Shown in pieces: positions 12,036-17,441 of a stretch of 17,441 nt of DNA. The translations under genes and the position numbers were made by a program. This DNA comes from Methanobacteriota archaeon (GTDB lineage: Archaea > Halobacteriota > Syntropharchaeia > JACQPP01), in contig JACQPP010000076.1 in NCBI GenBank assembly GCA_016207465.1, forward strand, positions 1-17,441, read 5' to 3'. The stretch's first letter is position 1. The number at the start of each line of letters is the position of its first letter. Below the pieces are notes generated by a model. The model was not told the origin of the DNA and made no database searches. It was given only the letters and a program-made list of their open reading frames with translations.

Positions 12036-14683
12036 CCTCCCCGAAGCGCATCTCCAGCATCCGGTTCGGCCTCCTCTCCCCCAAGGAGGTCCGCAAGATG
12101 AGCGTGACCCGCATCATCACCGCCGACACGTATGATGAAGACGGCTTCCCCATCGAGATGGGCCTCATGGACCAGCGCCTCGGCGTCGTGGACCCCGGGC
12201 TCCGCTGCAAGACCTGCGGGGGCCGCCCCGGGGAGTGCCCCGGCCACTTCGGCCACGTGGATTTGGTCGCGCCGGTCATCCACGTGGGATACGCCCGCAT
12301 GGTGGCCCGCGTCCTCCAGTCCACCTGCCGCAAATGCAGCCGGCTCATGCTGGACCCCGAGGAGCGGGCCAAGTTCAAAGAGGTGGTGAAGGCCAACAGC
12401 ACCACCCAGGCCCTCACCATTGACGAAATCCTCCGGGACGTGGCCAAGGACGCCATGAAGAAGAAGCAGTGCCCCTCCTGCGGCGAGGAGCAGGGGGAGG
12501 TCCGCTTCGAGAAGCCCACCGCCTACTTCGAGGACCACGTCGAATACCGCAAGGAGGGGGAGAAGGTGGGGGAGCACAAGCTGACCCCCATGGACATCCG
12601 GGACCGCCTCGAGAGGGTGCCGGACGAGGACCTCGAAGTCTTCGGCCTCAACCCCCGCACCGCCCGCCCCGAGTGGGCCGTCCTCAAGGTCCTCCCCGTC
12701 CCCCCCGTCACCACCCGCCCCAGCATCACCCTCGAGTCGGGCCAGAGGAGCGAGGACGACCTCACCCACAAGCTGGTGGACATCATCCGCATCAACCAGC
12801 GCTTCCAGGAGAACAAGGAGGCCGGGGCCCCCCAACTCATCATCGAGGACCTCTGGGAACTCCTCCAGTACCACGTGACCACCTTCATGGACAACGAGGT
12901 CTCCGGCATCCCCCCGGCCCGCCACCGCTCCGGGAGACCCCTCAAGACCCTCTCCCAGCGACTGAAGGGCAAGGAGGGCCGCTTCCGCGGCAGCCTCTCC
13001 GGCAAGCGGGTGAACTTCTCCGCCCGCACCGTCATCTCCCCCGACCCCGGCCTCAGCATCAGCGAGGTGGGGGTCCCCGAGGAAATCGCCCGGGAGCTCA
13101 CCATCCCCGTGAACGTCACCCCCCGCAACCTCGAAGAGGTGCGGGCCACCGTGCGCCGGGCCACCAAATCCGAGGGCGCCAACTACGTGAAGCGCCTCGA
13201 CAGCCGCCGCGTCAAAATCACCGAGAAGAACGCCGAGGAACTCGCCACCCAGCTGGAGGTCGGCTGGAAGGTGGACCGCCAGCTCCGCGACGGCGACACG
13301 GTCCTCTTCAACCGCCAGCCCAGCCTCCACCGCATGAGCATCATGTCCCACACGGTGCGCATCATCCCCGGCCACCACAAGACCTTCCGCTTCAACCCCG
13401 CCGTCTGCCCCCCCTACAACGCCGACTTCGACGGCGACGAGATGAACCTCCACGTGCCCCAGACCGAGGAGGCCCGGGCCGAGGCCAAAATCCTCATGTC
13501 CGTCCAGGAGAACATCCTCTCCCCCCGATTCGGGGGCCCCATCATCGGCGGCATCCACGACCACATCTCCGGCCTCTTCCTCCTCACCCACGGGGACCGC
13601 CGCCTCACCAGCGAGGGGGCCGTGGACATCCTCCGCAAGACCAACGTCCCCCACCTCCCCCCGCCCGAGGGAAAGGACGAGGACGGCCAGCCCTACTGGA
13701 CCGGCAAACAGCTCTTCAGCCTCATCCTCCCCCCCACCCTCAGCATCCGCTTCAAGCCCGAAATCGCGGGCTACGACGAGACCGCCCAGGAGGTCATCGT
13801 CCGCAACGGCGTCCTCGAACAGGGCACCATCGACGAGGCCGCCGTGGGCGCCTTCAAGGGAAAAATCCTCGACAAGATCGTCAAGGAGTTCGGCCGCGAG
13901 GAGGCCCGCCGGTTCCTGGACAACGCCACCCAGATGTCCATCCGCCCCATCATGCGCATGGGATTCAGCTTCGGCATCAGCGACGAGGACATCCCCCGCG
14001 ACGCCCGCGCCCAGATTGACGAGGTCATCGCCCTCGCCAAATCCAAGGTGGAGAAGCTCATCGCCGCCAGCGACGCCGGGGAACTGGAGCCCATGCCCGG
14101 CCGCACCCTCGAGGAGACCCTCGAGATGAAAATCATGCAGGAGCTGGGCCGCGCCCGCGACCGCGCGGGCAACATCGCCGAGAAGAACCTCCACCCCACC
14201 AACCCCGGGGTCATCATGGCCGTCAGCGGCGCCCGCGGCAGCATGCTGAACCTCACCCAGATGGCCGCCTGCGTCGGCCAGCAGTCCGTGCGCGGCGAAC
14301 GCATCTCCCGCGGCTACTACAAGCGCACCCTCCCCCACTTCAAGCAGGGGGACAAGGGGGCCGAGTCCCGCGGCTTCATCCGCGCCTCCTACAAGTCGGG
14401 CCTCAACGCCACCGAATACTTCTTCCACGCCATCGGCGGCCGCGAGGGCCTCGTGGACACCGCCGTCCGCACCAGCCAGTCGGGCTACCTCCAGCGCCGC
14501 CTCATCAACGCCCTCCAGGACCTCGAAGCCAAATACGACGGGACCGTGCGGGAGACCCGCGGCATCGTCGTCCAGTTCCACTACGGCGAGGACGGCGTCG
14601 ACCCCGCCAAGAGCGACTACGGCAAATCCGTCAACGTCCCCCGCCTCCTCCAGAACTACGTGGACATCCTCCTGGAGGAATAA
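12032..14683 (+). CDS. rpoA1: RNA polymerase subunit A' (N-terminal part of the largest subunit)
   Basis: An 883-residue catalytic subunit. The N-terminus (KRISSIRFGLLSPKEVRKMSV) is typical. Zinc ligands lie at C59, C62, C69 and H72 (CKTC...CPGH), with further cysteine pairs CRKC and CPSC. The catalytic magnesium loop is N463-ADFDGDEMN with D465, D467 and D469. Near the end is the bridge-helix/trigger region GGREGLVDTAVRTSQSGYLQRRL. The open frame extends upstream into rpoB' in another phase, a by-product of high GC; the real start is the ATG of the ATGA overlap. The stop overlaps the rpoA'' start by one base (TAATG). Confidence 0.97.
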   Translation: MTSPKRISSIRFGLLSPKEVRKMSVTRIITADTYDEDGFPIEMGLMDQRLGVVDPGLRCKTCGGRPGECPGHFGHVDLVAPVIHVGYARMVARVLQSTCRKCSRLMLDPEERAKFKEVVKANSTTQALTIDEILRDVAKDAMKKKQCPSCGEEQGEVRFEKPTAYFEDHVEYRKEGEKVGEHKLTPMDIRDRLERVPDEDLEVFGLNPRTARPEWAVLKVLPVPPVTTRPSITLESGQRSEDDLTHKLVDIIRINQRFQENKEAGAPQLIIEDLWELLQYHVTTFMDNEVSGIPPARHRSGRPLKTLSQRLKGKEGRFRGSLSGKRVNFSARTVISPDPGLSISEVGVPEEIARELTIPVNVTPRNLEEVRATVRRATKSEGANYVKRLDSRRVKITEKNAEELATQLEVGWKVDRQLRDGDTVLFNRQPSLHRMSIMSHTVRIIPGHHKTFRFNPAVCPPYNADFDGDEMNLHVPQTEEARAEAKILMSVQENILSPRFGGPIIGGIHDHISGLFLLTHGDRRLTSEGAVDILRKTNVPHLPPPEGKDEDGQPYWTGKQLFSLILPPTLSIRFKPEIAGYDETAQEVIVRNGVLEQGTIDEAAVGAFKGKILDKIVKEFGREEARRFLDNATQMSIRPIMRMGFSFGISDEDIPRDARAQIDEVIALAKSKVEKLIAASDAGELEPMPGRTLEETLEMKIMQELGRARDRAGNIAEKNLHPTNPGVIMAVSGARGSMLNLTQMAACVGQQSVRGERISRGYYKRTLPHFKQGDKGAESRGFIRASYKSGLNATEYFFHAIGGREGLVDTAVRTSQSGYLQRRLINALQDLEAKYDGTVRETRGIVVQFHYGEDGVDPAKSDYGKSVNVPRLLQNYVDILLEE

Positions 14684-16176
14684 TGGCCGACAAGAAGAAG
14701 ATCAAGAAGAAGGACTTCAAGGCCACCAAGGAGGCCAAGGCCACCCTCGAGTCCGCCGGCATCGACCCCGCCACCGCCAGCCTCCTCCTGCGCGCCAACT
14801 GGACCGCCGAGGCCCTCCGCGAGACCCTCGCCCGACCCCCGGCCCCCGGGGCCCCCCCGGCCTGGGGCCCCCTGGACCACCTCGCCACCGAGGAGCGCCC
14901 CTTCTACAAGGAGGTCTGGAGGCGCACCCACGACCTCCCCCTGCCCCCCAAACTCCGCCAGGAACTCCGGGACCAGATGCTCCGCCACGAGGAGCACATG
15001 ACCCCCCCCATCATGGACCGGTTCCTCCAGCACGCCGTGGAGCGCTACCGGGCCTCCCAGGTGGAGCCATGCGAGGCCGTGGGCATCCTCGCCGCCCAAT
15101 CCATCGGCGAGCCCGGCACCCAGATGACCATGCGCACCTTCCACTACGCGGGAGTGGCGGAACTCAACGTCACCCTCGGCCTCCCCCGCATCATCGAGAT
15201 CGTGGACGCCCGCCGCATCCCCTCCACCCCCATCATGACCATCCACCTCACCCCCGAATACCGCTACGACCGCGAGAAGGCCCGCGACCTCGCCCTTGAC
15301 ATCGAGGCCACCTACGTCACCGACGTGGGCGACGTCTCCACCCTCCCCGACGAGGCCGCCCTCCTCGTGGAACTCGACCCCCGCCTCATGGCCCGCCGCC
15401 ACCTCGAGGCCCCCCAGGTGGCCAAGCGCCTCGGACAAATCCCCGAGACCCGCGTCGAGGTCAAGGGCAACCAGATCAAGGTCCACCCCAAATCCAAGAG
15501 CTACCGGGCCCTCCTCAAAATCCGCGACCGCGCCCTCCGCATGACCCTCAAGGGGACCTCCAGCATCGAGCGCGTCGTCATCCGCCGCGAGGGCGAGGAA
15601 TACGTCCTCTACACCGAGGGCAGCGACCTCCCCAAGGTCCTCAAAATCCGCGGCGTGGACACCACCCGCACCCGCACCAACAACATCTACGAGACCGCCG
15701 AGGTCCTCGGCATCGAGGCCGCCCGCAACCTCATCATCCACGAGGCCACCGAGACCCTCAACGAGCAGGGCCTCGACGTGGACGTCCGCCACATCATGCT
15801 CGTGGCCGACATGATGACCAGCGACGGCGAGGTCAAGCAAATCGGCCGCCACGGCGTCGCCGGAGAAAAAGCCAGCGTCCTCAGCCGCGCCGCCTTCGAG
15901 GTCACCGTCAACCAGCTCCTCGACGCCGCCATCCGCGGAGACGTGGACGAACTCAAAGGGGTCACCGAGAACGTCATCGTCGGCCAGCCCATCCGCCTCG
16001 GCACAGGCGACGTCGAACTCGTCGCCAAACGATACGACCGGCCCGGCTCCACCGTTCCTCCCCACCCTCCTCCGGACGGCAGTGACCGGCCCGCCGCCCC
16101 ACCCCCCAAGGGCGGAGACACGCCGCCGCCCCCCAAGGCCCCGGATGTCCCCGCCGCCGCCCCGGGAGGAAGCTGA
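14683..16176 (+). CDS. rpoA2: RNA polymerase subunit A'' (C-terminal part of the largest subunit), with extended ends
   Basis: A 497-residue subunit, clearly longer than the roughly 390-400 residues usual in archaea. The conserved core starts around residue 127 (VEPCEAVGILAAQSIGEPG, TQMTMRTFHYAGVAELNVTLGLP) and includes NNIYETAEVLGIEAARNLI and ends near residue 450. The first ~60 residues are an extra segment: a Lys-rich start (MADKKKIKKKDFKATKEAK) and a Pro/Ala linker. The last ~48 residues are Pro/Gly/Asp-rich (DRPGSTVPPHPPPDGS and on) and probably disordered. The start is supported by GGAGG at 14674-14678 and the TAATG junction. It completes the catalytic cleft with A'. The tail's DNA has a 48-bp repeat, listed separately. 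Confidence 0.95.
   Translation: MADKKKIKKKDFKATKEAKATLESAGIDPATASLLLRANWTAEALRETLARPPAPGAPPAWGPLDHLATEERPFYKEVWRRTHDLPLPPKLRQELRDQMLRHEEHMTPPIMDRFLQHAVERYRASQVEPCEAVGILAAQSIGEPGTQMTMRTFHYAGVAELNVTLGLPRIIEIVDARRIPSTPIMTIHLTPEYRYDREKARDLALDIEATYVTDVGDVSTLPDEAALLVELDPRLMARRHLEAPQVAKRLGQIPETRVEVKGNQIKVHPKSKSYRALLKIRDRALRMTLKGTSSIERVVIRREGEEYVLYTEGSDLPKVLKIRGVDTTRTRTNNIYETAEVLGIEAARNLIIHEATETLNEQGLDVDVRHIMLVADMMTSDGEVKQIGRHGVAGEKASVLSRAAFEVTVNQLLDAAIRGDVDELKGVTENVIVGQPIRLGTGDVELVAKRYDRPGSTVPPHPPPDGSDRPAAPPPKGGDTPPPPKAPDVPAAAPGGS
16036..16131 (+). repeat. Degenerate 48-bp repeat in the RpoA'' tail, possibly related to the Kae1-Bud32 repeat
   Basis: GACCGGCCCG occurs at 16036-16045 and again at 16084-16093, exactly 48 bp apart, and the encoded tail shows DRP at a 16-residue period. 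The segment CCCACCCTCCTCCGGAC (16061-16077) followed by GGCAGTGA resembles the end of the second Kae1-Bud32 unit, CCCACCCCCCTCCTGCGGAC then GGGGGT and GGCAGTGA, with a short deletion. The shared bases are read in different frames in the two genes. Beyond the first 10 bases the two A'' units diverge strongly. Confidence 0.4.
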
Positions 16177-16177
16177 C

Positions 16178-16465
16178 ATGGACGTGGAGCGCGCCCTCCG
16201 CCGGGCCATCGAGACCGGAGAGGTCGTCCTCGGCGCCCGCCAGAGCCTCCAGGCCATCCAGGAGAAGAAGGCCCGCCTCGTCCTCGTCGCCCAGAACGCC
16301 CCCCCCCAGGTCCAGGAGGCCGCCCGCCAGGCCCCCCGCGCCCGATTCCCCGGCACCAACCACGACCTCGGCATCGCCTGCGGCAAACCCTTCTCCGTCT
16401 CCATCCTCGCCATCCTCGACCCCGGCGAATCCGAAATCCTCAGCCTCCCCACCGAAGATGCCTAG
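16178..16465 (+). CDS. rpl30e: Ribosomal protein eL30 (L30e, L7Ae superfamily)
   Basis: A 95-residue protein of the L7Ae/L30e/S12e fold, which binds kink-turn RNA. It has the helix VERALRRAIETGEVVLGARQSLQAIQ, strand ARLVLVAQNAPP and the C-terminal NHDLGIACGKPFSVSILAILDPGESEIL. I start it at the ATG at 16178, one base after the rpoA'' stop and preceded by GGGAGGA. An upstream ATG at 16082 would add a meaningless Pro/Arg-rich stretch. L30e between rpoA'' and nusA is normal archaeal synteny. Confidence 0.93.
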   Translation: MDVERALRRAIETGEVVLGARQSLQAIQEKKARLVLVAQNAPPQVQEAARQAPRARFPGTNHDLGIACGKPFSVSILAILDPGESEILSLPTEDA

Positions 16466-16898
16466 CACCCCAGACCGGGAAGTCAAACTCACCGACACAG
16501 GCATCCACCACCTCGGCCTCCTCGAGCAGCTCACCGGCACCGTCGCCCTCGACTGCCTCGACGGCGACGAGACCATCACCTACATCATCCCCCCCGGCCA
16601 GATGGAGCGCGCCATCGGCCGCGGCGGAGCCCACGTGAAACGCCTCGAACGCGGCCTCGGAAAGAAAATCCGCATGGTCGAATACTCCCCCGACCCCGCC
16701 ACCTTCCTCGCCAACCTCTTCCACCCCCTCCAGGTCCGGCAGGTCACCCTCCAGGAGCGCGGCGACCGACGCGCCGCCGTCGTCCAGGTGGACGCCCAGG
16801 AGAAGGGCCTCGCCATCGGCAAGGCCGGCAAAAACATCGAGCGCGTCCGCCTCCTCGCCCGCCGCCACCACAACCTCGACGAGGTCACCATCCGATAG
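16458..16898 (+). CDS. nusA: NusA-like transcription factor with two KH domains
   Basis: A 146-residue archaeal NusA, which keeps only the two KH RNA-binding domains of the bacterial factor. KH1 has the GRGG loop at 54-57 (AIGRGGAHVKRLERGLGKKIRMVEYS). KH2 has GKAG at 121-124 (AIGKAGKNIERVRLLARRHHNLDEV). The start overlaps the L30e stop by 8 nt, so it belongs to the polymerase operon. Its position before S12 is conserved in archaea. It probably contributes to termination or antitermination, or to RNA handling with the polymerase encoded upstream. Confidence 0.95.
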   Translation: MPSTPDREVKLTDTGIHHLGLLEQLTGTVALDCLDGDETITYIIPPGQMERAIGRGGAHVKRLERGLGKKIRMVEYSPDPATFLANLFHPLQVRQVTLQERGDRRAAVVQVDAQEKGLAIGKAGKNIERVRLLARRHHNLDEVTIR

Positions 16899-16950
16899 GG
16901 GCCCCGGTTGCCTTTATAACCCCCGAGCCGCCATACAGGAGAACCACACC
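16899..16950 (+). promoter_or_regulatory. Internal promoter and RBS for the S12 operon
   Basis: TTTATAA (16913-16919) is a TATA box in a GC-rich spacer, placing a start near 16942, about 9 nt before the S12 ATG. AGGAG (16937-16941), 9 nt before the ATG, could act as a Shine-Dalgarno on read-through transcripts from the polymerase operon. Both short-leader and leadered translation therefore look possible. Confidence 0.65.
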
Positions 16951-17379
16951 ATGGGAAAGGGAATGTACGCGGTCCGCAAACTCAAGTCGAACCGCCAGAC
17001 CTACCGCTGGAGCGACCGGGCCTACATCCGCCGCACCCTCCGCCTCGACGTCAAGGCCGACCCCCTCGAGGGCTCCCCCCAGGCCCGGGGCATCGTCCTC
17101 GCCAAGGTCGGGGTCGAGGCCAAACAGCCCAACTCCGCCATCCGCAAATGCGTCAAGCTCCAGCTCATCAAGAACGGCATCCAGATCACCGCCTTCTGCC
17201 CCGGCGACGGCGCCATCAACTTCATCGACGAACACGACGAGGTGCTGGTGGAGCGCGTCGGGGGCCGCATGGGGGGCTCCTACGGCGACCTCCCCGGCGT
17301 CCGCTTCAAGGTCATCGCCGTCAACGACGTCAGCCTCAACGAGCTCGTCCACGGCCGCGCCGAGAAACCCAAGAGATAG
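16951..17379 (+). CDS. rps12: Small ribosomal subunit protein uS12 (S12)
   Basis: A 142-residue ribosomal protein of the decoding centre, in the archaeal/eukaryotic S23e form. Diagnostic stretches are LEGSPQARGIVLAKVGVEAKQPNSAIRKC (conserved KQPNSA at 58-63), LIKNGIQITAFCPGDGAINFIDEHDEV and GDLPGVRFKVIAVN. The start follows the TATA box and AGGAG described for this gene. The next gene begins 4 nt after the stop, fitting the S12-S7-EF2 order of archaeal genomes. Confidence 0.97.
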   Translation: MGKGMYAVRKLKSNRQTYRWSDRAYIRRTLRLDVKADPLEGSPQARGIVLAKVGVEAKQPNSAIRKCVKLQLIKNGIQITAFCPGDGAINFIDEHDEVLVERVGGRMGGSYGDLPGVRFKVIAVNDVSLNELVHGRAEKPKR

Positions 17380-17383
17380 AGCC

Positions 17384-17441
17384 ATGAGCGAAGAACCCAA
17401 GCCCACCGAGACCCCCGCTCCCGCCCCCCCGACCCCCGAGA
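17384..17441 (+). CDS. Start of the next gene, probably ribosomal protein S7 (cut by window end)
   Basis: Only 19 codons are visible (MSEEPKPTETPAPAPPTPE), an acidic, proline-rich leader with no recognisable motif. The assignment to S7 rests entirely on the conserved S12-S7 gene order and the 4-nt spacing from S12. If correct, it has an N-terminal low-complexity extension like those in S24e and RpoA'' here. Confidence 0.5.
   Translation, partial: MSEEPKPTETPAPAPPTPE

Noticed and set aside
11957..14581. 874-codon open frame on the minus strand opposite rpoA'
   Set aside because: It mirrors the codon structure of a certain polymerase gene; long antisense frames are expected at this GC content. 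The translation is low-complexity Gly/Ala/Val/Asp/Leu with no motif.
14656..16452. 598-codon minus-strand open frame opposite rpoA''
   Set aside because: GC-driven shadow of rpoA'' and L30e, compositionally biased.

Overview
This window is a GC-rich archaeal chromosome segment, most likely from a euryarchaeon of the methanogen type. It shows split RNA polymerase genes (B''/B' and A'/A''), the archaeal rpoH-B''-B'-A'-A''-L30e-nusA-S12 gene order, a Kae1-Bud32 fusion, aCPSF1, archaeal TATA boxes about 26 nt upstream of start codons, and a tRNA intron with a bulge-helix-bulge splice site. The proteins are not strongly acidic, which argues against a halophile. The exact lineage cannot be fixed from the sequence alone.

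Layout. 1-1111: 3' part of the aCPSF1 ribonuclease gene (+). 1113-1938: an HEPN/nucleotidyltransferase toxin-antitoxin pair (-), whose antitoxin carries an N-terminal AbrB DNA-binding domain. 2007-2624: ribosomal proteins S27ae and S24e (-), sharing a 64-bp divergent promoter region with the Kae1-Bud32 tRNA-t6A gene (+, 2689-4392). The kinase half of that protein holds a 48-bp tandem repeat (3759-3854). Each unit folds into two hairpins, and the two units differ by compensatory base-pair changes.

4410-8185 is a 3.8-kb mobile element whose ends can be read directly: 24-bp imperfect inverted termini starting GGTTCTGTT, a second subterminal repeat inside each end, and an 8-bp target duplication TGCGGAGA on both sides. 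It encodes an IS6-like DDE transposase with a SWIM zinc finger, a small zinc-ribbon protein, a two-gene cargo operon (winged-helix protein plus a 459-aa protein I do not recognise), and a tail fragment resembling the C-terminus of archaeal DNA methylase/restriction-type proteins. The cargo is visibly poorer in GC than the chromosome. It is the best candidate here for an undescribed system.

8244-17441: the element landed just upstream of the TATA box of an intron-containing tRNA-Lys(UUU) gene. This is followed after 50 bp by the tightly packed RNA polymerase operon (rpoH, rpoB'', rpoB', rpoA', rpoA'', L30e, nusA), most junctions being ATGA-type overlaps or 1-nt gaps. An internal promoter then drives S12 and the start of the next gene, probably S7. 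RpoA'' has a proline-rich tail that also shows a 48-bp period and may be related to the Kae1-Bud32 repeat.
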